Of a DNA stretch of 7,047 bases, positions 1 through 6,366 are shown in pieces. The position numbers and the translations under genes were made by a program. This stretch comes from JAAYKS01 sp964479435 (GTDB taxonomy: Bacteria > Bacillota > Clostridia > Saccharofermentanales > UBA5734), in NCBI GenBank assembly GCA_964479435.1, contig CAYZME010000090.1:1-7047 (forward strand), in the 5' to 3' direction. The notes beneath the pieces were generated by a model that was given only the letters and a program-made list of their open reading frames with translations, did not search any database and was not told the origin of the DNA. Each line of letters opens with the position of its first letter. Within the stretch, counting starts at the first letter, position 1.

Positions 1-802
1 AGGTGGCAATCCGCACCGAGACGTGGTTGACGATCGGGATCCGCAGTTTCAGCCGGTCGAACACCAGGCGCCCGCCCTCGGTTTTGAGCGAACGGCGCAC
101 GAGATAGGCCACAGCGAGGATGCCGCCAAAGACGATGTACCAGTACTGGGTGAGAAAGTCGCTGACCGACAGCAGGATGCGGGTGGGCAGCGGCAACTCG
201 ACGCCGCTACTGGTAAACATCCCGACAAAGGTCGGCATGACAAACATCAACAGCAGGGCGACGGCGCCGACCGCGATCACCAACAGCACAATGGGATAGA
301 CCATCGCGCCCGAGACTTTGCGGCGCAGGCGGGTGTCTTTTTCATAGTGGTCGGCCATCCGCGAGAGGATGGTGTCGAGGTTGCCCGACACTTCACCCGC
401 TTCGACCATGTTGATCAGCAGCTCGGGGAACGCGTCGCGGTGGTTGCGCATCGCTTCGGACAACGAGGAGCCCTTTTGTACGGTCTCATAGACGTCGCCG
501 ATCACCACGCGCAAGCGCGCGTTGTCGAACTGCTGGCGCAGGATGTCCAGACATTGGATGATGCTGATGCCCGAGTTGAGCATCGTGTGGAACTGGCGGC
601 AGAAGATGGCGATGTCCTTGACCTTGATCTTGGACATAAAGGACAGATTGACGTCCTGGTTTTTGCGAACCAGTTCGACGCTGATCGGCATGTACTCTTT
701 TTCGCGCAACATCTGCACGACGTCGGACTGGGAAGCGACCGTGATCGTGCCGGCGAGCGACTCGCCGCTTTGGTTGACCGCGCGGTATTTGAATTCAGGC
801 AT
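1..802 (-). CDS. pilC: Type IV pilus inner-membrane platform protein PilC (3' end outside window)
   Basis: PilC/GspF-family platform protein of the inner membrane, on which the PilB and PilT motors act to extend and retract the pilus. The visible part is the first 267 residues; the family is usually about 400, so the second T2SSF domain is cut off by the window edge. It opens MPEFKYRAVNQSGE, the usual family start. The first T2SSF cytoplasmic domain spans about residues 65-170, with FCRQFHTMLNSGISI (67-81) and the conserved EAGEVSGNLD stretch (134-143). Hydrophobic segments lie at about 169-196 and 220-236. The ATG at 802 is supported by a strong ribosome binding site 7 nt upstream. It lies 35 nt downstream of pilT in the same direction and is probably co-transcribed. 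A GspF of a type II secretion system is the alternative, but the adjacent PilT argues for a pilus. Confidence 0.93.
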   Translation of the reverse strand, partial: MPEFKYRAVNQSGESLAGTITVASQSDVVQMLREKEYMPISVELVRKNQDVNLSFMSKIKVKDIAIFCRQFHTMLNSGISIIQCLDILRQQFDNARLRVVIGDVYETVQKGSSLSEAMRNHRDAFPELLINMVEAGEVSGNLDTILSRMADHYEKDTRLRRKVSGAMVYPIVLLVIAVGAVALLLMFVMPTFVGMFTSSGVELPLPTRILLSVSDFLTQYWYIVFGGILAVAYLVRRSLKTEGGRLVFDRLKLRIPIVNHVSVRIAT

Positions 803-809
803 CTGTTCG

Positions 810-818
810 CCCCCCTTT
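810..818 (-). promoter_or_regulatory. Ribosome binding site of pilC
   Basis: The minus strand reads AAAGGGGGG, followed by a 7-nt spacer and then the pilC ATG at 802. It fixes the pilC start and suggests that pilC is translated independently of pilT, which stops 35 nt upstream. Confidence 0.7.
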
Positions 819-837
819 CTATCGTGCTATCAGTATA

Positions 838-1902
838 TCAGTAGCCGCTGAGGTATTTTTGCAGCGTCTCGCCGTCGGCGGCGTAGCTGAAGGCCTGCTC
901 GCGGCTGATGACGCCACGGCGGACGGTCTCGGCCAGCGAGAAGTCCATCGAGCGCATCCCCAGTTTGGAGCTGGTCTGCAAGATGGTCTGGATCTGGTTG
1001 GTCTTGCCGTCGCGGATGATGTTGCGCACCGCGCCGGTGGCCAGGAGGATTTCCTGCACGGCGATCATGCCGGGCTCGTCCTGGCGGGAGAGCAGCTGTT
1101 GGGAGATGACGCCCTCGAGCACCGCCGACAACTGCACACGCACCTGTTGCTGCTGGTGCGGCGGGAAAACGTCGATGATGCGGTCGATGGTCTGCTCGGC
1201 GCCGGTGGTATGCAGGGTCGACATCACCAGGTGGCCGGTCTCGGCGGCGGTGATCGCCGTCGAAATCGTCTCGAGGTCGCGCATTTCGCCGACCAGGATC
1301 ACGTCCGGGTCTTCGCGCAGCGCGGCGCGCAGGCCGTTGGCAAAGCTCAGGGTGTCGCTGCCGACTTCGCGCTGGTTGACCATGCTCAAACGATGCGCGT
1401 GTAAGTACTCGATCGGCTCTTCCAGGGTGAGGATGTGGCATTTGCGGCTGGTGTTGACATGGTGCACCATCGCCGCCAGTGTCGTCGATTTGCCGCTGCC
1501 GGTCGGCCCGGTGACCAGCACCAGCCCGCGCGGCTTCATCGCCAGAGCTTTGAGCACTTCGGGGAAACCCAGCTCGTCCAGCGTCGGCACACGCATCGCG
1601 ATGACGCGAAAGGCCAGGCCGTAGCTGCCGCGTTGTTTATAGGCGTTGACACGAAAGCGCGAAATGCCCGGTACGACGTAGGAAAAATCGACTTCGCCGT
1701 CCTTTTCCAATGTCGCTTTTTGGTGCTCGGTGAGGACGCTCATCGTCAGGGTCTTTGTGTCTTCGGGCGTCAGCGCGTCCTCGCCGTACGTCGTCAGTAC
1801 GGTGTTTTTGCGGATCATGGGTGGCAGCCGCACCGTGATGTGCAGGTCCGAGCCTTTGAGCTCAACCGTGTGTTGTAAGATTTCGTTGATATCCAGTGCC
1901 AT
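838..1902 (-). CDS. pilT: Type IV pilus retraction ATPase PilT
   Basis: Hexameric cytoplasmic ATPase that drives pilus disassembly and retraction (twitching, DNA uptake, adhesion). The protein has 354 residues, normal for PilT. An N-terminal PAS-like domain covers about 1-100 (KGSDLHITVRLPP at 16-28) and the RecA-like ATPase domain follows. Walker A is GPTGSGKST at 132-140, the acidic Walker B-type segment is VILVGEMRD at 201-209, and the His box is GHLVMSTLHT at 223-232. GAVRNIIRDGK at 290-300 matches the AIRNLIRE motif characteristic of PilT and needed for retraction, and SSKLGMRSMD (311-320) is the usual C-terminal PilT signature. These, with the lack of an N-terminal MshEN domain and of the CxxC pairs seen in PilB, separate it from assembly ATPases. 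It starts 22 nt after pilB stops. Confidence 0.96.
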   Translation of the reverse strand: MALDINEILQHTVELKGSDLHITVRLPPMIRKNTVLTTYGEDALTPEDTKTLTMSVLTEHQKATLEKDGEVDFSYVVPGISRFRVNAYKQRGSYGLAFRVIAMRVPTLDELGFPEVLKALAMKPRGLVLVTGPTGSGKSTTLAAMVHHVNTSRKCHILTLEEPIEYLHAHRLSMVNQREVGSDTLSFANGLRAALREDPDVILVGEMRDLETISTAITAAETGHLVMSTLHTTGAEQTIDRIIDVFPPHQQQQVRVQLSAVLEGVISQQLLSRQDEPGMIAVQEILLATGAVRNIIRDGKTNQIQTILQTSSKLGMRSMDFSLAETVRRGVISREQAFSYAADGETLQKYLSGY

Positions 1903-1909
1903 ATCTATA

Positions 1910-1917
1910 CTCCCCCT
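1910..1917 (-). promoter_or_regulatory. Ribosome binding site of pilT
   Basis: The minus strand reads AGGGGGAG with a 7-nt spacer to the pilT ATG at 1902. It supports this start over internal methionines. It lies inside the 22-nt gap after the pilB stop codon. Confidence 0.7.
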
Positions 1918-1924
1918 GACCCTG

Positions 1925-3640
1925 TCACTCTAGACTGTAGGTGACTTTGAGCAGTTCATCTACCGTCGTGACGCCCGAAAGCACGAGTTGCACGCTGTTG
2001 TCGCGCAGTGTCGTGGTGCCGTGCCGCATCGAGATGTTGCGCAAATGGTCGATGCTCGCCCGTTTGTCGATCAGCTCACGCACCTGGCTGTTGACCAGCA
2101 GGATTTCGTGGATGGCGACGCGGCCGCGATAGCCGGTAAAGTTACAGGACGGGCAACCCGCGCCTTTGTGGATGGTGATCGGCTCGCGGATGCGCAAAAT
2201 GTCCATCTCCGAGCGGTTGGAAGTGTATGCGGTTTTGCAGTTGCTGCAAATGCGGCGTAACAGACGCTGGGCGGTCACCCCGACCAGCGACGAGGACACC
2301 AGATAGGGTTCGACGCCCATATCGACCATGCGCGAGACCGTCGAGGCGGCGTCGTTGGTGTGCATTGTGCTCAGCACCAGGTGGCCGGTGATGGCGGCGC
2401 GTACGGCGATCTGGGCGGTCTCGGCGTCACGGATCTCACCGATCATGATGATGTCGGGGTCCTGACGCAGAATCGAGCGCAGTCCGTTGGCAAAGGTCAT
2501 GCCGGCTTTGGTGTTGACCTGTACCTGGTTCACCCCTTCGAGCCGATACTCGACCGGGTCCTCGACGGTGATGATATTGCGGTTGATCTTATTCAGTTCG
2601 CGCAACACCGCGTACAGCGTCGTGGTTTTACCACTGCCGGTCGGGCCAGTGACCAGGATGATGCCGTTGGTACTGCGGATCAGCTTATCAAACATGACGA
2701 TGTTGGCTTCGGTAAAGCCCAGCTTCTCTTTGGTCATGACCAGGTCGTTGCGACCCAGCAGACGGATAACGGTCTTTTCCCCGTACACCGTCGGCAGCAC
2801 CGAGATACGCATGTCGATCTCCTGGCCGTCCAGTGTCATTTCGACGCGGCCGTCCTGGGGGATGCGTTTTTCGGCGATGTCCATTTTGCCCATGATCTTG
2901 ATGCGCGTGGTGACCGCCGAATGCGCCGCCCGCGAGGAGCGCATGACCTCTTGCATTTCGCCGTCGACACGAAAGCGGAAGCGGAGGTGTTTTTCAAAGG
3001 GCTCGATGTGGATGTCGCTGGCGCGGGAGCGGATCGCGTGTTGAATGATCGAGTTGATCAGCCGCACCACCGGCGCGTTGTCGATGTCGGACAGCTGATC
3101 GGCTTCGGATTCCGTGATCTGTTCGAAATCAAAATCCTTTTTGAACTCCTCGACGGCCTTTTCCGCGCCTTCCTTGGAGTAAAAGCGGTCGATCGAGCTT
3201 TGGATCTCGTTTTTGAGCGCGAACACCGGTTTGACATTCAGGCCGGTAAAAATGCGCACGTCATCGGTGGCCTGCAAGTTGAGCGGGTCGGCCATCGCCA
3301 GGGTCAAAACCTGGTTTTCCAACTGGATGGGCACACATTGGTGCCGACGCGCCATCGCCTCGTTGATCAACAGCGGCACTTGCGCGTCGATTTCCAGCTT
3401 GGACAAGCTGACCAGCGGGATGCGGAGTTGGAACTCCAGGACCTCGAGCAGTTTCTGCTCACTGAGCGCGCCCATTTCGACCAGGGTTTCACCCAGCCGT
3501 TTGCCTGACGCGCGTGACGCGTCCAACGCTTCCTGGAGGATCTCGGGGGTGATCAGTTCCGAGTCGAGAAGCAGATCTCCCAAGGGTTTTCGTTCGTTGC
3601 CGTTGATGGGCATTGCGCAGTTTACTCTCCCGCTCTTCAT
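1925..3640 (-). CDS. pilB: Type IV pilus assembly ATPase PilB
   Basis: GspE/PulE-family hexameric ATPase that powers pilus assembly at the cytoplasmic face. It has 571 residues, the usual size. Residues about 18-150 form an MshEN/GspE N-terminal region, a type that in relatives such as MshE binds cyclic di-GMP; binding here is not shown. The N2 domain begins near SRASDIHIEP (205-214). Walker A is GPTGSGKTT (332-340), the Asp box is ITVEDPVEYR (357-366), the Walker B-type segment is IIMIGEIRDAET (397-408) and the His box is GHLVLSTMHT (419-428). Two cysteine pairs, CSNC (465-468) and CPSC (496-499), form the zinc site typical of PilB/GspE. The first ATG (3640) has GGGA directly against it, too close for a ribosome binding site. 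The ATG at 3613 has GGGAGAG 11 nt upstream and would give a 562-residue protein starting MPINGNERKPLG, so it may be the true start. It is the first gene of the pil group seen here. Confidence 0.95.
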   Translation of the reverse strand: MKSGRVNCAMPINGNERKPLGDLLLDSELITPEILQEALDASRASGKRLGETLVEMGALSEQKLLEVLEFQLRIPLVSLSKLEIDAQVPLLINEAMARRHQCVPIQLENQVLTLAMADPLNLQATDDVRIFTGLNVKPVFALKNEIQSSIDRFYSKEGAEKAVEEFKKDFDFEQITESEADQLSDIDNAPVVRLINSIIQHAIRSRASDIHIEPFEKHLRFRFRVDGEMQEVMRSSRAAHSAVTTRIKIMGKMDIAEKRIPQDGRVEMTLDGQEIDMRISVLPTVYGEKTVIRLLGRNDLVMTKEKLGFTEANIVMFDKLIRSTNGIILVTGPTGSGKTTTLYAVLRELNKINRNIITVEDPVEYRLEGVNQVQVNTKAGMTFANGLRSILRQDPDIIMIGEIRDAETAQIAVRAAITGHLVLSTMHTNDAASTVSRMVDMGVEPYLVSSSLVGVTAQRLLRRICSNCKTAYTSNRSEMDILRIREPITIHKGAGCPSCNFTGYRGRVAIHEILLVNSQVRELIDKRASIDHLRNISMRHGTTTLRDNSVQLVLSGVTTVDELLKVTYSLE

Positions 3641-3645
3641 TCCCT

Positions 3646-3658
3646 ACACAAAATGTGT
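3646..3658. repeat. 13-bp inverted repeat at the pilB promoter, possible operator
   Basis: Perfect inverted repeat ACACA-AAA-TGTGT. Its right arm ends about 7 nt below the -10 element, so it covers the predicted transcription start and the first bases of the leader. That position fits a repressor site. In RNA the arms are short and A/U-rich, so a stable hairpin is unlikely. The arms are only 5 bp long, so chance is possible. Confidence 0.35.
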
Positions 3659-3664
3659 CGTACC

Positions 3665-3693
3665 ATTATAGACATGTGATTATTACAAAACAT
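3665..3693 (-). promoter_or_regulatory. Candidate sigma-70-type promoter of pilB
   Basis: The minus strand has a perfect TATAAT at 3665-3670. The best-placed -35 position (3688-3693, 17-nt spacer) reads ATGTTT and matches the TTGACA consensus poorly, so the promoter may need an activator. Transcription would begin near 3657-3659, giving a leader of about 17-20 nt before the first pilB ATG or about 45 nt before the second. Confidence 0.45.
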
Positions 3694-3703
3694 AGAACAC
3701 AGG

Positions 3704-3811
3704 CGTAACGGTTGGAATACAACCTCTATGAATTGAAAAAAGAACGCTGCCATCCCGCCGTACAGGCGCTGTTTCTACAAATCAGGCGATCCATCGGCGT
3801 TGGCCGTTACG
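3704..3811. repeat. Spaced 8-bp inverted repeat in the pilB upstream region
   Basis: CGTAACGG at 3704-3711 is the exact reverse complement of CCGTTACG at 3804-3811, with 92 nt between them. The right copy lies at the start point predicted for the weaker upstream promoter. Two such sites could be bound by one regulator with looping, or the match could be chance. Confidence 0.25.
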
Positions 3812-3817
3812 ATTCTG

Positions 3818-3846
3818 AGTTTACATGCGGTGCCGGAGGGTTGCAA
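3818..3846 (-). promoter_or_regulatory. Weaker upstream promoter candidate toward pilB
   Basis: The minus strand has TTGCAA (3841-3846), a 17-nt spacer and TAAACT (3818-3823), each matching 4 of 6 consensus bases. Transcription would start near 3811 and give a leader of about 170 nt. It is a pattern match only. Confidence 0.2.
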
Positions 3847-3937
3847 GAAAACAGATCTGCAAAGAGGGCACACAAATCGCTGTGCGCGGATCGCATACAA
3901 GCAACCAGAAGAAAAAACTGGGGATTGAGAAGCGTAT

Positions 3938-4633
3938 TCAGCCGGCCAGCAGCGGCAACAATGGCGGGATCAACAACACGGTCAGCAAGCCCGACAACAC
4001 GATGGCCAGACTGGAGATCGCGCCGGTGAGTTCGGAAAACTCCAGCGCGCGGGCGGTGCCGATCGCATGGGAGGATGCGCCGATCGCCAGGCCGTGGGCC
4101 ACCGGTTCCGTGATGCGGAACAATCGCGCCAGCGGGCGGGCCAGCACCGCGCCTTCGATGCCGGTAAAGACAATGGCCGCCGAGGTGATGGCGGGGATGC
4201 CGCCGATGCGTTCGGCCATCTCCACGCCGATGGCGGTGGTGATCGACTTGGGCAACAGCGACAGCAGCAGGTCGCGCGGCAGTTGCGCCAGCATCGCCAG
4301 CGCGATCACACTGAGCAGGGAGGCCAGCGCGCCGGCGGCGATGCCGGCAAAGATGGCGGCTTTGTTGCGCGTCAGCAGATCGAACTGCCGGTGCAGCGGC
4401 AGCGCCAGGGCGACGGTGGCCGGCCCCAGCAGCGCCGAGATCCAGGACGCGCCGGCAAAATAGCGATCATAGCCGATGCCACTGATCGCCAGAACCGCGA
4501 TGACCAGCACCGTCGCCACCACCAGCGGATGCAGCAGCGCCAGCCGCAATTTGCGGTGCACCAGCATCCCGATGGCATACGCGCCCAGCGTCAGGACGAC
4601 GGCAAAAAACGCCGAGCTGTACAGCGCGCTCAT
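3938..4633 (-). CDS. lrgB: LrgB/CidB-family membrane protein
   Basis: Integral membrane protein of 231 residues, the normal LrgB length. Family motifs are clear: LGPATVALALPLHRQ (69-83), LPKSITTAIGVEM (127-139), GGIPAITSAAIVFTGIEGA (144-162) and GLAIGASSHAIGTARALE (181-198). Nearly the whole chain is hydrophobic, with several membrane segments. LrgB was first described with LrgA as a murein hydrolase regulator. Related pairs are now known as pyruvate carriers in Bacillus (PftAB) and as the plastid glycolate/glycerate carrier PLGG1, an LrgA-LrgB fusion. Here a small organic acid carrier role fits the enzymes upstream, but this is inference. The ATG at 4633 overlaps the lrgA stop codon (ATGA) and has a strong ribosome binding site. 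The same frame stays open further upstream, but that part lacks the family sequence and overlaps lrgA. Confidence 0.95.
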   Translation of the reverse strand: MSALYSSAFFAVVLTLGAYAIGMLVHRKLRLALLHPLVVATVLVIAVLAISGIGYDRYFAGASWISALLGPATVALALPLHRQFDLLTRNKAAIFAGIAAGALASLLSVIALAMLAQLPRDLLLSLLPKSITTAIGVEMAERIGGIPAITSAAIVFTGIEGAVLARPLARLFRITEPVAHGLAIGASSHAIGTARALEFSELTGAISSLAIVLSGLLTVLLIPPLLPLLAG

Positions 4634-5076
4634 CCGCCCCCCTCCCCTTCGTCCGCCGGGTCCGGCCGCGGCGGGTGGTCGGGCGCCGGCTGTTGGGGGC
4701 CGGCAACCCGCGTGGAGCGAGCCACCCGCTTGCGTCCGGCGCGGATGATGCCCTGGGCTGTCAAACCGGCGGCGGCAAACACCGCCACCGTCGAAACCAG
4801 GGTGACGATCAGGAACCCGGCCAGGTGTCCCGACAACAGGCCATAACTGGCCAACAGGCCGACGGTGATCGGCAAAAACAGAATCGGCATGATGTGAATG
4901 AGAAAATCCGCGGCGCCAGCGATGTGACGCTCGCGCACCACACCGGTCCGCAACAGCAGCAACAGCAGCAGAAGGCCGATGACGCTGCCGGGGATCGGCA
5001 GCCGGGTCAGCCGCGACACCAGGTCGCCCAAATAATAAAACGCACACAAGAAACCGAACTGCATGACGTATTTCAT
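4630..5076 (-). CDS. lrgA: LrgA/CidA-family membrane protein with proline-rich tail
   Basis: Small membrane protein of 148 residues, partner of LrgB. Four hydrophobic segments lie at about 4-20, 28-43, 57-80 and 84-107. Family motifs are LPIPGSVIGLLLLLLLL (26-42) and FLIHIMPILFLPITVGLL (58-75). After the last membrane segment it has an unusual tail of about 36 residues (113-148): a basic part (AGRKRVARSTR) followed by a proline- and acid-rich part (PAPDHPPRPDPADEGE). The final codons double as the lrgB ribosome binding site. The ATG at 5076 is 10 nt after the upstream stop codon and has no clear Shine-Dalgarno sequence, so translation is probably coupled to the LarA-like gene. Family assignment is secure; the holin-like or transporter role is open. 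Confidence 0.93.
   Translation of the reverse strand: MKYVMQFGFLCAFYYLGDLVSRLTRLPIPGSVIGLLLLLLLLRTGVVRERHIAGAADFLIHIMPILFLPITVGLLASYGLLSGHLAGFLIVTLVSTVAVFAAAGLTAQGIIRAGRKRVARSTRVAGPQQPAPDHPPRPDPADEGEGGG
4637..4648 (-). promoter_or_regulatory. Ribosome binding site of lrgB inside the end of lrgA
   Basis: The minus strand reads AGGGGAGGGGGG; the GGAGG core lies 7 nt before the lrgB ATG. It lies within the last codons of lrgA, encoding its Glu/Gly tail end, so the two genes are translationally linked. Confidence 0.7.
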
Positions 5077-5086
5077 CGGGCGGGCT

Positions 5087-6361
5087 CTACCACAGGTTGC
5101 CGTCGCGATCGAACGGCAGCGGCGCGGCCTCGCCGCGGATCTCGATGTCCGGGTGGGCGCGGGCTTCGTCGAGCAGCGCTTCGGAGATCAGCAGATCCTC
5201 GACATGCAGGGTGTCGGCCATGCGCACCATGCGCGGGTGCTCGCGGTCGGCGCCCACCGCACAGCGCAGCGCGCACTGGATGGCTTCGCGGTCGTTGGCC
5301 AGGATGATGGGGATTTTGGCAAAATCCAGCACTGTGCAGGTGATGGCGTTGGGATAGGTCTCGGCAAAATCGATTTTATCGAACAAGCGCCGCGTCGCGG
5401 TGTCGGCCATGCCCATGCCCAGGGCGGCGCCGCCGGTTTCGGGCGTCAAATCGAGCACGGTCACGCGCCGGGCGTGGATGCCGCCGTCGGCAAAAGGCGT
5501 CATAAAGGTGCCGGTGATGTTGGGGTCCATGCCGTCGCCAGATATATTCTTGCCGATGCGGTCGACGATCAGGACATCGAGCGGATCCAAAAGAATCGAC
5601 GGCATCTGCGCGCGCGCCTGTTCGAGCAGCGCCGGTTCTTCGTCGAGGATCGCCGCCGCCGGCACGGCCTCGATGCGGCAGGTCTCATCGTAGGCGTTTT
5701 CCAACAGCGCCAGGCCGAACAGGACCGGCGCCCGGTCGAGGACCACCCGCGCGAAGGCCGGGAGCCGCGCGGCCATGGCGCCAAAACCGGCGTCGTGGCA
5801 GCTGTCGGCGCCGGCCTGTTTGCCGAGGCCGACGACCAGCATTTTGACCAGCCCGCTCTCGTAAGGCCCGCGAAAAGCGGTGTGTGGTTTGACGCGGCCG
5901 ACGGCGATGATCCCATCGGCGGCCGCCGCCAAACGATCGATTCGCACCGGCAGCCCGTCCGCCGTCTGTCCCAACAAAACGGTCTCCATCGACGAGTGGA
6001 GCGGGCAGCCCATCGCGTCCGCGGTGATGCCGAACCGTTCCAGATACGCGCGTTGTCCCTCGGCGGTCGCGCCGGCATGGCTGCCCATCGCCGGCACAAT
6101 AAACGGCTGCGCCCCGCGCGATCGTAGTTCGGCGACCAGGGCGCGGGTGATGGCGGCGATGTTGGCGATGCCGCGGCTGCCGGCCGTGATGGCGATCCGC
6201 ATCCCCGGCCGCACACCATCGCCGGTACCGGGCCGCGACAGTGCCGCGGCAACGGCCTCGCCCAGCCGGTCTACCGCGATACGCGGGCGGGCGAAACGCT
6301 GGCGGACGGGCACGAAGCGGGGCAGCGCCACCCCGGCGCACAGGTCAGAAACCACCCGCAT
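5087..6361 (-). CDS. LarA-like (DUF2088) nickel-pincer-cofactor isomerase, substrate unknown
   Basis: Protein of 424 residues, matching the LarA family length (about 425). LarA is a lactate racemase using a nickel pincer nucleotide covalently bound to a lysine; other members racemise or epimerise different 2-hydroxy acids. Residues that appear to match Lactobacillus LarA are R63 (R75), H95 in MGSHAGAT (H108), H160 in KPHTAF (H174), K173 in SGLVKM (K184, the cofactor-linked lysine) and H189 in DSCHDAGF (H200, the nickel ligand). The K-H distance is exactly 16 as in LarA. The position matching LarA D72 appears to be alanine (ITAGSR). The substrate is therefore probably not lactate, but this is inference. 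Cofactor genes larB, larC and larE are not in the window. I chose the ATG at 6361, with GGGAGGGA upstream at a longish 11-nt spacing (from GGAGG); a TTG at 6370 in frame lies only 2 nt from it. The gene begins 5 nt after the oxidoreductase stop and ends 10 nt before lrgA. Confidence 0.85.
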   Translation of the reverse strand: MRVVSDLCAGVALPRFVPVRQRFARPRIAVDRLGEAVAAALSRPGTGDGVRPGMRIAITAGSRGIANIAAITRALVAELRSRGAQPFIVPAMGSHAGATAEGQRAYLERFGITADAMGCPLHSSMETVLLGQTADGLPVRIDRLAAAADGIIAVGRVKPHTAFRGPYESGLVKMLVVGLGKQAGADSCHDAGFGAMAARLPAFARVVLDRAPVLFGLALLENAYDETCRIEAVPAAAILDEEPALLEQARAQMPSILLDPLDVLIVDRIGKNISGDGMDPNITGTFMTPFADGGIHARRVTVLDLTPETGGAALGMGMADTATRRLFDKIDFAETYPNAITCTVLDFAKIPIILANDREAIQCALRCAVGADREHPRMVRMADTLHVEDLLISEALLDEARAHPDIEIRGEAAPLPFDRDGNLW

Positions 6362-6366
6362 GGCGA

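Larger units (their letters stand above)
3641..3937. other. Intergenic region between lrgB and pilB
   Basis: About 300 nt without a convincing gene, visibly richer in A and T than the flanking coding sequence, especially at 3641-3780. It separates the 3' end of lrgB from the 5' end of pilB, both on the minus strand. It holds a good -10 element for pilB, a 13-bp inverted repeat near the predicted transcription start, a weaker upstream promoter candidate and a few short inverted repeats. No clear GC-rich hairpin followed by a T tract was found for ending the lrgB transcript. Confidence 0.7.

Noticed and set aside
23..844. Long plus-strand open frame opposite pilC
   Set aside because: It is antisense to a clear PilC coding sequence, and its translation is rich in D, H, Q and R with no recognisable family, as expected from the complement of a GC-rich gene.
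2360..3508. Long plus-strand open frame opposite pilB
   Set aside because: It is antisense to a fully conserved PilB ATPase, with a low-complexity composition (many D, H, Q, V) and no family motifs.
3868..3885. Possible terminator of the lrgB operon (GCACA and TGTGC arms, 8-nt loop)
   Set aside because: The stem is only 5 bp and is not followed by a proper T tract on the minus strand, so it is too weak to call.
3905..3921. CCAG...CTGG hairpin with an A/T-rich loop just after lrgB
   Set aside because: The 4-bp stem has the T run inside the loop rather than after it, so it does not look like an intrinsic terminator.
3712..4029. Possible small plus-strand gene in the intergenic region running into lrgB
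   Set aside because: It starts at TTG without a ribosome binding site, overlaps the 3' end of lrgB on the opposite strand, and has no recognisable sequence.
3938..5047. lrgB read as a 369-residue protein from an upstream start
   Set aside because: The extra N-terminal part overlaps lrgA, is an arginine/proline-rich out-of-frame translation, and lacks membrane segments; the ATG at 4633 has a strong ribosome binding site and the family start.
5063..6127. Long plus-strand open frame opposite the LarA-like gene
   Set aside because: It is the complement of a gene with well-placed catalytic residues. Its own translation shows no domain.
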